NCBI GenBank assembly: GCA_003415625.1
Contig: PYIU01000006.1
Location: 310,001-374,000, forward strand
Reading direction: 5' to 3'
Source: Aquanectria penicillioides
Taxonomy: Eukaryota; Ascomycota; Sordariomycetes; Hypocreales; Nectriaceae
DNA: 64,000 bases
The position numbers and the translations under genes were made by a program. Below are positions 12,271 through 23,892 of the stretch, in pieces (position 1 is the stretch's first letter; each line of letters starts with the position of its first letter). The notes under the pieces were generated by a model. It searched no databases. It was given only the letters and a program-made list of their open reading frames with translations, and had not been told where the DNA came from.

Positions 12271-14306
12271 TGGATGGTTGACGGTTACTATCATGAATCA
12301 CCATGCTTAATGTGTCACCATGTCCCATGTCTGCCACGACATGAATCATGAACTACCAAAAGCATCACTTATTTGTCACAATTGACCAACTCTGGTCCGA
12401 CTTATCTACGATTTATCCTGCCTTCGATCGTCGGACCTTCGAGCATATCTAGATATCCCCCCTATTGGCAACAATTACTACAATAACAGCCACAGCATCT
12501 GCTGCAGCTACGCCCGCCAGGGACTCGTTGACTCTGGTGCCTCGAGATTCAGACCCTATTTTGTACATGTAATCGGTCGGGCCCTATCTACATCTTAACC
12601 TTTTTTTTCTTCCTTGTCAAGAGCGCAACACTATACTGGATTTCGAACATCATGATGGGGCGTTTGTGGAGTTTGAGAGATTATAATCACTCCATGTTTT
12701 TTATTCGGGTGGCATTCATCTTGGAACGGAATTGATGGGAGTACAGAACACTACGGCCTATAGAGCCTGTTCACTTGTTGGTTTTTTTTTTAATCTCTTG
12801 TCGCGCTTACTACTTCCTGTTTTCTTTCGTCCTATGGTCGGAATAGAAGAAGACGAGTCAGTCGTCCATCTAGAGAGGAAATATGAAATTATACGCCCTT
12901 AACCCGTGTGTGTACGCATGAGGCAGGGCAAGACGGGTGGGAGACTGACCAAGCTCCCCCCGGCGTCATTTCAAAACAAACTTTGTCGCTCTACTATTCA
13001 TGTGCATGTCGTTGTAGCTCTTTGGCCCTTTGAGACGAAATGGAACGCACTTGGCGCAGGTTTCCGCATTGAGTGGCAGCCCTCGCATGACGTTTTGTCT
13101 TGAGTGAACCAACATGGCATACCATACAAACTGCCGTGCGCCGGTTCCAGCATCGGCACCAGGTTTCTGGCATGCCGAATGAGGATAAGTGGAGAAGCCG
13201 TAACCCCTGCCAGGTCAGTTTCAGCTGCTACAGAGCGAGTATGCGACACAACATCATTGCTAATGTTTCTATCAACATCTAGGGTGGAGGAGGATATAAG
13301 AAAAGAATTGCTACAATTGACGTTGAGCGTGGATCCTCGCTAGCTGCAAGGTACAAGGTGCCGATCTTGCAGCAAAACCGAGCGGCGTGGGGATAAATTG
13401 GGACCTGCGTTGGGTGGGAGGGAGGAGGAGGAGGTGGAGGTGGTGGAGGTGGTGGGTGTGAGCGGGTCGACGCAAGTCAAAGCAGATCGCCCGTGGGACT
13501 CTTTTCTATTTCAAGGGAAATCTCCAGAAATCCAGGAACGGATGCAGTTTGATTTGCCGATTGCGAGGATGCCATAGGAAGGGGATGCAGCCGTTTGTGC
13601 GAGTGTGCGGGTTGGGTTGGGATTGGCAAAGGTGCCGTGCGGGTGGATCACGTCTGCTCCGAAGCATCCGGGAGTGGGACGATGGAGAGAAGAGGAGGAG
13701 GAACGGAACGGAACGGCCGGGGGAAGCGAGCTATTAAACATCATCTGGTTGGTCTTTTCTTCTTTGTTTCTGTTTCTGTTTCTGTTTCTGTTTCTGTTTC
13801 TGTTTCTGTTTTTTTTTGTTTCTGCTTCGTCTTGTCAGCCAGCCAGCCAGAGACTTTTCGCCCTGGCTCGTGACCGCGTCGACCCTCTGAGTGCTGACTG
13901 ACATCTCGCATCTGTTTCGACGAGACTCGCGGGAGGGGGTGGCTTGCCGATCCATGGCACATGCACCACCCCCAGTTTCGCGTCTCAAGGAGCGCCCGTC
14001 CTTCGCACCCTATCCGACGAGTAACGTCTCACCTTGACAACCAACTGGCGATTGTCTCACTGCCTCCCCGACTCTCGAGGACGTTCACGTCGTCTTGTCC
14101 ACTTACAACATGGCCTCGCTTGCTCCTATCGTCCAAGAACAGAATTAAACGTCGAGAAAATCGCCCCGAAAAGGAATCAATGGTGAATAACTCGGAATCT
14201 CGTTTGCGAAGATCGATCCTACTGTGTTCCCGCCTGGCCTCGACTTGGTCTCGTCACGTCGCTCATCGACTCCCGTTCCCCGGCGAAACTGCATCATAGG
14301 CCTCAC
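12271..14306. other. 3' region and spacer, no supported gene
   Basis: The first 600 bases look like the 3' untranslated region of the upstream gene (T-rich tracts near 12600 and 12780). The rest holds short overlapping open frames without domains, GGA/GGT-rich sequence near 13420-13455 and a TTTCTG microsatellite. Confidence 0.5.
13764..13811 (+). repeat. GTTTCT hexanucleotide microsatellite ending in a T run
   Basis: About seven tandem copies of GTTTCT followed by a run of T. Read as protein it gives Val-Ser or Glu-Thr/Lys-Gln repeats in both directions, which I take to be artefacts of the microsatellite. Ends are accurate to a few bases. Confidence 0.85.
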
Positions 14307-14729
14307 TCACACGCTCGTGACACGACTGTTTGGCCGTCCATCACTCGAGAGTTCGGGCCCGCGACCCGGATCTACCAAGCTCCTTGATCGCCGTTGCCCC
14401 TTTCCCGGTCCAGATCTCCTCCGAACTCCAAGACTTGATCCTGGTCCCCTCGCCGTAGTATTCTCTTGCTCAGACAGGGAGCGCTCGTCGTCCATCAACG
14501 CCAGCTCCTGCTCGCGGATGGCGTCCAACCAGGGGTGCCGGCGTCTCTTGGTGGCGGCATTGCCCCGGACATTGTTACGCTCGCATCGAGGTCTCACACT
14601 CCTTCCTCGCCGCTCCTCTCGATGCTCCTGTTGGAGCGCCCGCATGACGGATGTTAGGAACACAAGGACGACTAGAAGGAGGAGGATATGGGCACAAAGG
14701 AGGTAAGTGTTGTAGTCTCGCAGTCCCAT
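14307..14729 (-). CDS. putative small single-pass membrane protein
   Basis: An open frame of 140 codons from the second Met (the first Met, at 14741, adds four residues). The N-terminus starts with MGLRDYNTYLL and runs into a hydrophobic segment at about residues 9-32 (CAHILLLLVVLVFLTSVM), followed at once by a basic stretch with many Arg. The C-terminal two thirds are charged and include a plausible acidic/basic helix (PWLDAIREQELALMDDER). No known family is recognised. It shares only layout (one membrane segment, then Arg-rich, then charged tail) with the three plus-strand genes that follow. The opposite strand is also open here, so coding status is moderate. Confidence 0.45.
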   Translation of the reverse strand: MGLRDYNTYLLCAHILLLLVVLVFLTSVMRALQQEHREERRGRSVRPRCERNNVRGNAATKRRRHPWLDAIREQELALMDDERSLSEQENTTARGPGSSLGVRRRSGPGKGQRRSRSLVDPGRGPELSSDGRPNSRVTSV

Positions 14730-15588
14730 CGTAGTAAACAAAGCTGCTCTGTAGCTTTGTGTTGTTGCAGCATGTTTGCGTCTCTGGTCATGGTGAAGGT
14801 GCTTGAGCTCTCGAGAGGAGCAGATATTTATATGCCTTGGCTTTGCATTCTAGCCGACACCACATATATCACTGTAGTTTGTGATTTGAAGTATTTGGCA
14901 TCCCGTGAAAAGCTGTTTAAAGTCTCTTCACAGTTGTCAAGGTTGGCCTGAATCAGCCATCTATGTAGACGAAGCTCAGTGTCCTGACTGAATCAAAGTT
15001 GCCCGCCACCATAGGTTTATCTGACCATAGGTTTATCTAGACAAGATAAACCCATCTAGCCATTTGTCTTATTTCTCGGGTTTTTTTTGCCTTGATTGAG
15101 AATAATCTCTCATCGTCTCCTCGCCGTATTATTCTAGTTCAATCAACAGTCGCAACCGCAGAGACTATCAGGTTTCGCAACGAAGTCTGGGGTCTGAACA
15201 GCACTGAGATGTTCGGTTGGTTTGATTGAATTCTTGAACCTCTAAATCCATGTTTGAAGGGCACTTGAAGGTTTCGATGTACAATCCCACACGTCGATCC
15301 ATGTGAACAAGGCTGCTTTCCAAGCCAAACAAGCCGCCCAGACAAACTGCAGAGCTTTGACAAAGCTACTGTCCATGATCGAACAACTGTACTCCTTGGT
15401 AGTCTCCAGAACAATTCCTCTTCTTTTTTTTTCATCCATTTTGCATAAATATCTCGTAAATCTGCTCTTCATCTGCATTCCAATCACTCTCTCTCACTCA
15501 CCTGCAACACTTCAATACCAAACGTCTATTGCGGATACTGTCAGATATTCATCACACTAGCATTTCGATCATCTCGGTGTCCCAACAA
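14730..15588. other. spacer between small membrane-protein genes
   Basis: Divergent spacer between the minus-strand small membrane protein and the gene at 15589. It contains a short direct repeat (CCATAGGTTTATCT, at about 15011 and 15026). No coding sequence is supported. Confidence 0.5.
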
Positions 15589-15864
15589 ATGGAGGCCATC
15601 GACATCTTCTTCTCCAGGCCCCTCAAGGCCCTGATTCATGCTCGGGACAATGAGCATCCAGCCAGAAGCCTCGACCTCGGCGCCCGCGTAGCCATCGTCG
15701 TTGTGGTCGCCTTGTTCTTGTGCATCCCCATTCTCGCGCTGCTCCTCCACTACATCTACAAGTGGCGTTGGGTTCGCAAGCGCGATCTTGAGGAGGGCGA
15801 GGACGGCACCCAGCTGCGGCCGAATCGTCCTCAACGTTTGCCACAGAGTGATCCTGATCTGTGA
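15589..15864 (+). CDS. small single-pass membrane protein, hypothetical
   Basis: A single exon of 91 codons, starting at an ATG in ACAAATGGAG context. An amphipathic, charged N-terminus (about 30 residues) is followed by one hydrophobic segment at about residues 33-55 (ARVAIVVVVALFLCIPILAL) and a basic stop-transfer run (YKWRWVRKR), then an acidic tail (DLEEGEDG). By the positive-inside rule the C-terminus should face the cytosol. No family is recognised. The stop codon overlaps a good splice donor (GTGAGT), but the only nearby acceptor would make a 39-bp intron, so I keep the stop. Confidence 0.6.
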   Translation: MEAIDIFFSRPLKALIHARDNEHPARSLDLGARVAIVVVVALFLCIPILALLLHYIYKWRWVRKRDLEEGEDGTQLRPNRPQRLPQSDPDL

Positions 15865-16429
15865 GTTGCCAGTCCGTGGAGCTGTTGAGTTTTCCATAGG
15901 TAGATGTACAGAATGTCAGACTGTTTTGCTATAAACCTCGTGTCTATTTTGCTTGTGAATGTATAGTTTTGTCAATCTTGTTTCTAGTTCGCTACCAATA
16001 TTACACGACTATTTGGCCAGGCGCCCTCAGACTGCACCAACAAATATTCATTCCATGACAATGGCTAGGACTTTCCACGATGTATTTATCGAAGCGGATA
16101 TATATTTACCAATTTTTATTTCAAGATGGTTTCGTTTTTCAGACGCACAACGCGTAATAACAGCACTGGTCGTACAGGGATAACCACGCCCTGCTATGAT
16201 TCATTACATGAACCTTGGATATGAGCACTTCTTCGCGCCAGGAGACCTGCGAGTCACACTCAATCCGCATCTCTATAAGGCTGATCTCGTGCACCCAACA
16301 CCAGCTGGGCCATCTTTTCTACCTTTTTCAGAGACTTCTTCTCCGTTTCGACAACCGACGAATGAACACTCAGCAGCCAGTCCCAGGCGTTATTATCACA
16401 CAACTTGCTCGGACCAATTCATCTCCAAA
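15865..16429. other. spacer between small membrane-protein genes
   Basis: AT-richer spacer. An in-frame extension of the next gene up to 16196 is open but lacks coding character. Nothing else is seen. Confidence 0.45.
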
Positions 16430-16699
16430 ATGAACAGTCTCCGCATAATCAGTCCTCGCTCCGAGGATGAGCACTCAACCACGACGTGTGAAACTGACAC
16501 CGAGAAGGCCATCATCATCACATTGCTGGTCCTTGGGTCAATGGCCTTCATCGTGGCCATGTTACTTCTCATAGGTTACGCGGCCGGCTTCTTCACACAA
16601 GCATTTCATGGACGGGGCAGAAGGCGGCGAGAGGAGGGGAGCTTGGAAGGAGAGCAGAGACGAGCCAGAGAGGACAGGGAGGATGATGAGGAGGCATAG
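16430..16699 (+). CDS. small single-pass membrane protein, hypothetical
   Basis: A single exon of 89 codons. The start at 16430 was preferred because its context (CCAAAATGAAC) is good and the residues after it form a compact unit; an in-frame ATG at 16196 would add 78 residues. A Ser/Thr/Glu N-terminus (about 25 residues) precedes a hydrophobic segment at about residues 27-52 (AIIITLLVLGSMAFIVAMLL). Then comes a strongly basic run (RGRRRREE) and a tail of alternating Arg and Glu/Asp. Layout matches its neighbours at 15589 and 17432; the sequences do not visibly match. Function unknown. Confidence 0.55.
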   Translation: MNSLRIISPRSEDEHSTTTCETDTEKAIIITLLVLGSMAFIVAMLLLIGYAAGFFTQAFHGRGRRRREEGSLEGEQRRAREDREDDEEA

Positions 16700-17431
16700 G
16701 GTTGTTCAACATGGGCCAACGTCTAACATACAAACACAATTCTTTTTACGCAACCTGACTCTTCTGGATTCTCATGGCCAGTTGGTGTCCCACAATCAAT
16801 CATCGCTTAGCAGAAGCTTGTTAGTGCCGGTCCCTCGTCACCTGTAGCCGGGAATAAGGTCAGAAACGGCAGTCAGTCGAGTTAGTCTCTAGCAAGTGTA
16901 TCAACTCGATTACCAGTATTCGCAAATTCATTGCATCCAAGTGCCCTCTCTCTCATCAGTTTAGTAATCCCCGACGACGCCTCAGTTCAGGTAACCAACT
17001 TGAACAAGTTTTTCTTGAGTCGGGTCGTTCTCTGCCACATCAAACATCGTTGAACATTCAGACACTGCCTACAATTTTTCTTCAGGAGGGAACAACAATT
17101 GGATTGTCAGTGGCGCCAAAATATAACCTTGTTCGCAACAAAGAACCGATTGTACAGCCCCGTTGGACTCATCAACTCATGAACAACCATTGCGAACACG
17201 CATTCGTTTAACCTCGTGTAATCAAAACAGAATTTCCTGTCTCCTATATTAGCTGCCGTTATCCTCTCTCTCCATCGATTCGAATTCGCAATCCACAACG
17301 CAAACATACACATAGTCACACAAGCTCTCGTCTCACAGATTCATCAGCAAACTCACATCACTCTTTCGAGGTAACCACTGCTCTGAAGCCATAACCCCAG
17401 ACTGACTCCCTCGCGCAGCTCCATCGACGCC
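16700..17431. other. spacer between small membrane-protein genes
   Basis: No supported gene. The last 150 bases before 17432 are probably the leader of the next gene. Confidence 0.45.
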
Positions 17432-18019
17432 ATGGCGCCCAGCGATTTCTTGAAGGACCTGACTCTCCCCAGTGGCGTTGTCGACCAGCTTGTTCATCAC
17501 ACTCCCGGGCCCATCGTCGTCCGCTCCCCCGACTATGATCTCGGCAGGAAGCCCGCGGTAACTCTGACCAAGAAGGATCTCATCTGGGTCGCCGTCGCAT
17601 TCGTCGTATTCATTCTGATCGTTATCGCAGCCGGCTGCGCTGGGGGAAGAAGCTGGAAGCGTTGTTGGCCACTCATGAGGCGCAACAAGACCGCCCGTGC
17701 CGAGCCTCGAGCTGGGCGCATCGTGACGGAGCTGCCCAACTTGAACACGAACGAGACGCAGTCGCAACAGGACTTGCAGACCGCCATCGACAGGGCCTAC
17801 TGTGGGGGTACCGCTGCCAGAGACCGCCACGAGCTGCATGATATCCCCCTGGATGACCCAGAACACGGCGACTTGGGTAGAGCCAATCGCAGCATGGCTC
17901 AGGCCGATGAGCGCGATGTTTATCCTCTCAGTACAATGCCGTCTTCAGGAGGTCCGGGTCCACGCATGTCCGTAATTTTCCAGAATCCCAAAGCGGGCGC
18001 TCCAGGGACAGCCCTCTAA
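17432..18019 (+). CDS. single-pass membrane protein with long polar tail, hypothetical
   Basis: A single exon of 195 codons with a favourable start (CGCCATGGCG). The N-terminal 48 residues are polar. One hydrophobic segment spans about residues 50-69 (LIWVAVAFVVFILIVIAAGC), followed by a basic run (RSWKRCWPLMRRNK) and about 110 residues of polar, low-complexity sequence. This predicts a type I-like orientation with the tail in the cytosol, although no cleavable signal peptide is seen. No domain is recognised. It is the last and largest of the small membrane-protein group. Confidence 0.65.
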   Translation: MAPSDFLKDLTLPSGVVDQLVHHTPGPIVVRSPDYDLGRKPAVTLTKKDLIWVAVAFVVFILIVIAAGCAGGRSWKRCWPLMRRNKTARAEPRAGRIVTELPNLNTNETQSQQDLQTAIDRAYCGGTAARDRHELHDIPLDDPEHGDLGRANRSMAQADERDVYPLSTMPSSGGPGPRMSVIFQNPKAGAPGTAL

Positions 18020-19468
18020 GCCTGGTAGTTGTTGCAGCTCAAGCCTCTTAGGGTTATCCATCACAAAGGAGCGTACCAAATAACGTGGGGTGGTCTCTCT
18101 CAAAACAGTGCTCCTGTTCATGCCTCGCGATAGTGATGCTTCATTCGAGGTGGGATCAGGTGCAGACCATCTGAACACACTGGTCACACTGGTTCCAATG
18201 CAACTCTTGATTAAGACTCAGTTCATGGAATTCGGCCATGCGGGAGCGACTACGACGGCAATAAACGCTGAGGGCTTCTTTGGACCGCAAGCAGATAGGT
18301 GCTGGTGCCGGTGGGCGAGCATTTACGATTAGCATCCATGTAGTTTTCGTGTAGTTGTTGATTTCTAGGAGAAGTTAGTAGGAGGTTAGCAATTAATCTT
18401 TTTTCCATGTCCGGACCATCAAAAATAAGCAACGTGAAATATAAGCATGTAGTCCCCTATCAAAGACAGCATTAAAAGCGTTCATATGTTCTGGATGCAG
18501 AAACTTCTGCCTCGTGCACAAAAAGAATCACCAAGGAAAACATGTGGAAGTATGCAAGAGTCGATGCAGCAACCATACTTAAACGTTGCGTTCTCGTTCT
18601 GTTCATGTCTGGTCTGCTTCTTCTCTTCTCTAATCGACATTTGTTCATCCTTGCATCTCTTGCGTTCTCTTCCTGGTGCTGTTGGGGGGTTTCAAAGCAT
18701 ACAATATTCGTTCGACTCATTTGTCGTCGAGATAGTAAGAAGATGGAAGAGAAAGGTGACGGGGGAAAAAGTGAAGGGTAATAATCAACACATTCCAAAA
18801 ATTAACAAGGGGGTTCTTTGTTTCAAATCTTTCTCAGTGATTCCACGGGAGTCCCAGAAAATAAGCAGCGCCGAAGCATAGTCCAGTCCCTGCGCCGAAA
18901 ATATAGTGCGCAGCTCAGCGCGCCAAAACGTTCCATAATATCCTCCGCGGGAGGTCCTCAATTATGCCGTGTTCCTCTTCCCCAGTGTTTCATGTAGTAA
19001 GACAGCCAAATGCAGAAGGTCAGGTCAGTCAGTAGGTGGTAGGGAATGGGGGAGATGATCCAGTTGATGTGCATGTGTATAACAAAGGGAAATTTCGGGT
19101 GTTGGGTTGGAGAGTACAAATGAGTTTTTACTATTCTTTCTTTCTTCTTTCTAGTTGACCGGAGGACGATTGTGTCCAGCCAGTCCAAATAGTTACTGGC
19201 GCTGCCGTCCAGAATAATCCCTGTTTTGTTGGCGGCAGCTGTTCCAGAGCAGCCCGCGTTCTGCGTGAGGTGATATTGTAAAAGTTCGTGGGTGGGGCTT
19301 TCTTCCAGGTATTTAAACATGATAAAACGTCATGGCCATTGAGTGACAGGGCCTCTTCTTTTTTTTTTTTTTTGGATATTGTCCCAAGTCGGGACCGGGT
19401 TCAATTCTCGTTGGACCTCGAACAATTAAAACGAAACGTCGCGGCTCGCCGATCGATAAGGGGGAAGA
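18020..19468. other. spacer, no supported gene
   Basis: Short open frames occur on both strands. One at 18542-18781 (79 codons) has hydrophobic stretches but no other support. There is a poly-T run near 19361-19375. The right end is the 3' side of the Spg1/Tem1 gene. Confidence 0.45.
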
Positions 19469-20497
19469 TCATACAGCCTGATATAGCAGGAGGGGCTCGC
19501 CGACGTTTTCGATCTCAGGGATGGTGCATTTGAGATCGAATGCCTTGGATAGGACGATCTTGAAGATCTACATATAGTGAGCACGTGCGTTAACCTGGGA
19601 GGGATCGGCATAGGATCCGACAGACCTTTTGCACGTTAATGCTGTGACTGGTACTCGAGAAGATCAATGCCGCTCGCATGGCCTTGGCAAATCGTCTGGC
19701 CTGTTTTGTTTGTCAGTTTCAGTCCAGGCATGATGTCTCCCAGGGATTGTCTCAGGTACCTGGTTGGAAATCTCCTCTTGATCCTGGGGCGGGAAATTGA
19801 CGAAATGGTCATACTTGGTGCCCACAAGGATAGGAATCGCAGTCTTGTTGAAGCCCCTGCCTTGGCGGTACCATTCCTTAATGCTGTTGAGTGTGCTCTT
19901 GCGGGTGAGGTCAAACATGAAGAGGATGGCCACGGCGTCATTGCACACGAGGGGCAGCATGTTGACGAACTCGCGCTGGCCACCGAGATCCCAAATGGAA
20001 AAGGTGATTTCGGTATTGCGGATCGAGATTGTCTTCTCCATAAAATTGACACCGAGTGTCTGAATATAATCCTCATCCCAGCTACCCTCTACGTACTTGA
20101 CCATGAGAGACGTTTTGCCGATTTGTGCGTCACCGACCATTCCAACCTTGATGACGACATGGTTTCGGCCGTTGGAGGACTCGCCCCCCTGACCTTGTCG
20201 ATAGTCGCTGTAGTTCTGGCTCTGGTGGGCGGGGTTCGAGAGCCCGCTGGCCGGTCTTGAAATGGAGGGAGCAGGCTGGACGGGAGGGGTGTATCGGGCG
20301 TTGGGATCCTCATCTTGCCTCGGGCTGTTGGCGAGGCCCTGGTCTAAAGATTGGCTCTGCTGATGGCGGAAGCCGTTGCTGCTAGAGGCAATGTGGGGGG
20401 AACCCTCGATGCCGCCCAACGTATCGTCGTGGACGTCGTGTGGGTGGACATCATGCGGGTGGACGTCGTGAGGGTGAGGAGGAGCCTCCATCTCCAT
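19469..20497 (-). CDS. septum-promoting small GTPase Spg1/Tem1
   Basis: Three exons (20497-19760, 19700-19626, 19567-19469) with introns of 59 and 58 bp give 303 codons, all phase 0. Residues about 114-303 are a Ras-like GTPase of the Spg1/Tem1 group. Visible motifs are the P-loop GDAQIGKTS (122-130), switch I around TLGVNFMEK (147-155), switch [11 protein letters not shown] (169-177) and GTKYD (226-230), the Tem1-type replacement of the usual NKxD. The last exon ends [10 protein letters not shown], typical of the group. In yeasts this GTPase acts at spindle pole bodies on top of the septation/mitotic exit network. The N-terminal 113 residues are a low-complexity extension absent from the yeast proteins, with a His-rich repeat. 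The ATG at 20497 has a strong context (ACACCATGG), and the frame is closed by a stop upstream with no other Met. Confidence in the family is very high. Confidence 0.95.
20429..20476 (-). repeat. 15-bp in-frame repeat coding HPHDV units
   Basis: Three tandem copies of a 15-bp unit encode HPHDV three times at residues 8-22 of the Spg1/Tem1 protein, giving a histidine-rich N-terminus. The copies differ by a few silent changes. Confidence 0.9.
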
Positions 20498-23400
20498 GGT
20501 GTCGACGGCGGCAGGGTCGGGAGGAGGGGGGTAAGCGGTGATGGCCGCCGGGATCGTGGGGTCCTCCAGGTTTGAGGTTGGGGCTGAAGACCGTGTCGTA
20601 CGCGACGAAAAGGTGAAGGAAGAGCCGAGGGCAAGATCAAAATCGAAATCGAGGCTGCGGGCGAGAGCGGAGGCGGGTCAAGTTGAGGGCGTCGAGTCGA
20701 AAGAAAGCAGGCGAGTTGAAAGAAGCGAGTGAGCGGTGGAGTCGTCGGGTTGGACTGGCAGGTAGAGAACGTGATGGTCGTAAGAGCGCCGTGAGAAGAG
20801 AAGGAGGAAGGAGGAAGAGGAAGAAGAAGAGAGATCCGGGAGATTAGCTCGTGAGATGCATGAAAGCTAGACGATGCCAGTCAGCGAGGGTTGACGGCGA
20901 CCGGGTTCTGAGATGGCAAAGGCGACGGCAGTGGTGGTTGTGGTTTGGAGGAGATGTGTAGTGTGCCTGAGGGAGACGTAGCGACGGTGGAGGGTAGAGG
21001 ATGGAGGGTAGAGGGCGTACGGTGCTAAGAGGTAGGGCGGCGGTAGTTGGAGGCTAAGCGTAGCGGAAGAGGCTCCAGTGCTCCACGGGGCGGTCCCACG
21101 ATGATGTGCCGGACGCCGGACGGTGTGGCAGCGATCTGCTGCTGAGCCTGCTGCCGGAGCCTGCTGTGGTGCCTGCTGCTGCGTGCGACGTGCTGCCGCT
21201 TGCTGTTGCCGCCTGCTGCTGTTCGCTGAGGCTGGCGACCCAACCAAAGACAAGCCACCGGGGGGGCGCAGGTGGGAGGTGGGAGGTGGCGATGTGGAGA
21301 GACAAATGTTTCGGAGGGTGATCAAATTGAGTCGAGCTGAGGAGATTCGCGAGGCAGAAGGCGGAAGAGGGGAGGGGACAGAGAGGTGGGGAGGCACGGG
21401 AAAAGAACGACGTCAACATTACCTAGAGATGAACGAAAAGAGAGGTAGGGAGAGGTAGGGAGAGGTAGGGAGAGATGGGAGAAGAAGAGAGGGAGAAGTT
21501 TGCGGTTGGCAAGTTCAAGTAACAGCACAGTGCACAACCAGGCTGTCAGTTGGGGGTGGACGAGACTGGCGATGGTGGGATAGAATCGGATGGGATGGAG
21601 GGAGGGAGGTCCCCAGACGACTGAAGCGTGACTGACTAACGGGCTAGGCGCAAGGGTCGAGATCGAATACCGTCTTTCTGTCTCTCCGTCTGTCTGCAAA
21701 GGATCGGTATGTATTCCAAAGTCCGAACTGTCGTTGTTGACTCAACTGAACCTGTCTTGTCTCGTCCCTCTTGTCTTGCCTTGTCTCGTTGTGCCGTGGG
21801 TTGCTGACGTTTTTGCAAGTTCCGGGCTCGTGGTGGGCGAGCTTGGCTGTTGGGCCTACGGATACACAGTAAGGAACTGACTGGGACCGGGCCTTGTGAT
21901 GGTGGGAAGGGAAGCCCAGGGATTGGATTGGGCTCCTGGGGGTTGTGGATAGCCGATTGTCGTGACTGGTGCTTGAGCCGCCCGCTGCCGTTGACGCTTC
22001 ACCTGCCTTGCTTGACGCTGTCCTGAAGCTGAGGGTGCGGGCGGGACGAGGGTCAGCGCCACAACCACGGCTGTGGTCACGGTCACGGAATTTCTCAGGC
22101 ACCGACAGCGCCTAAATAAAAACCCCCTTTGGGTTCATTGAGCAGCAATTGCAGGCATCTCGATTGCTATTCTACTTCAAGTGCCTAGCAGCACTCCGCC
22201 TCGACTCAGAGGCATCTTGTTTTTTTCCTCACCCCTTACGCTAACCCCAGCATATGTCTCTCGCCAGCGCTGGCCGGCGCTGTGGAGTTTGTGTGTGTTT
22301 GGGACGCCTTGGGGCTTCAGCCAGTCAGTGGGTGACGCGCCCGCGCCCGCGTCCATGGCACCGCATGGCGTCGAGGGCCCAGCCTAACAACTGCAAAACA
22401 TATGAACCAATAATACGCCCAGCTTCCGCACTGGCTGACTGGCTGACCCGGCTGGCTGAATGCTCAATCAGGAAAGACGGCTCTGATCGTTGTTACAGTT
22501 TACACACTTTACCACTCTAGCAAACTGCCGGTTGGCAAACATGATGCAATGGTGACTGGAGCCACGAGGCGATAGTAACCCTCTTCTTCATGGCCCCAAC
22601 AAGGCCGCACGAAAGGTTCGCCTTTAGAAAATGTCGCCTCTCCCCCCTATTTTTTGGACATTTCTTCCTCTTCTTCCTTCTTCCATGGATCAATCCTCTT
22701 GACTCATCCAAGCATTGTCGTCGATCATAAATGCTAGAGTCTGCTTATTATTACAGCCCCCTCTTTCCCCTCTCCCCCACACCCCAACTCATCATGCAGT
22801 AAAATAAACATCAACAACACTTCGCTTATTGTTGATTGTTGATGGTTGCACCACGCACCACGATAATCCTTCACCAATGGGGAGGTCCGTCCTCGTCGTC
22901 CGAGCACGCACTAACTCCCGACTGTCACATGCGCCTCCTTTGATCCTAAGAATGGTACTTTTTTCTGAAGCAACATGCCAATCGCTGTATTCATACACAC
23001 GCACAATCTCCCGGGACATGCCATGATACCAAACACGCTCAAACTTTCTTTTTTACCCACCCCAAACCCAAGCCATGGGCAACTGGCTATTTATACTGGC
23101 TTCTAGATAAGATTTCCCCAAACCCACACTGTTGGGTCACTGTCATGAGCAATCGTGGACTCCCCTCCAAGGTGCTCCCATGTCTCGCTGCTGGGGCTCG
23201 GCCTTTCCGTTCGTCATGGGGAGCACGGCGCGCGCGCATAGCATCTCATTTCCAAGGGGAAAAAATGACAATCCAAGGAACCCATAACATGCAAAGCCCG
23301 TCACCCACGTAATAGGTCTCTGATGTCTTTTTTTTTTTTTTCCTTTTTGTCTGATTGTGTTATGCTCCTTTCTCCTCGGGCAATTTCATTCCCCGAAGTT

Positions 23401-23892
23401 TTCGAGTGACCGCCAGCCTGAGCGCGGCTACTAGTACTAGCAGATGGCGTTCGTTGGTGCCCTTGAGCTGGTTGAACTCTCTTTCACTTGTGCTCTCCAA
23501 TTGGCCCATCAATCGATTTCTTGTTGTGCCAATAGTGAGATGGTACTGAGTTTCAGGGGATGGCGTGCATGGTCCAGGTGGCTCGCTCATGAGAGGCTTG
23601 GGCGGTCACCAACGGCCAGGTACGGCAGTAACTACCGCTGACAGCTAGAGAGCCGTCGTCCGTTGCGCTTCCTAGTTAACTATGGCTTGGTACCTCTAGC
23701 AGCTCACCGCACTTCGGATGACTCAGCTTCCTTATCGGTCCGGCCACTGTCCGATAACCAAACAGTGGATGTTAGTGCGGCAGAATGACACCTGATATCT
23801 CGATTCGGTTGATCCATCCTCGTCTCATCGGCAATCCCCTCCGAATCTCTTCCCGTTCGTCCTCATCCTCACATCCCAGAACCTCATTCGCA
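20498..23892. other. 3.4-kb spacer upstream of Spg1/Tem1
   Basis: No supported coding gene. It contains a CTG/GCC-rich stretch (about 21135-21230), a three-copy 10-bp repeat GAGAGGTAGG (about 21441-21470) and purine- or pyrimidine-rich tracts. Open frames on both strands are low in complexity. Part is likely the long 5' leader and promoter of the minus-strand GTPase gene. The right end is the promoter of the H-protein gene. Confidence 0.5.

Noticed and set aside
13595..13988. Open frames with Val-Ser or Gln-Lys repeats on both strands
   Set aside because: Produced by the GTTTCT microsatellite, not by a gene.
18542..18781. 79-codon frame with hydrophobic stretches, possible fifth member of the small membrane-protein group
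   Set aside because: Hydrophobicity comes from T-rich sequence, the start context is poor and the opposite strand is equally open.
20867..22102. Gln/Ala- and Ser/Pro-rich minus-strand frames upstream of Spg1/Tem1
   Set aside because: Low complexity, overlapping in several frames, no splice chain into the GTPase, whose own frame is closed by a stop upstream.
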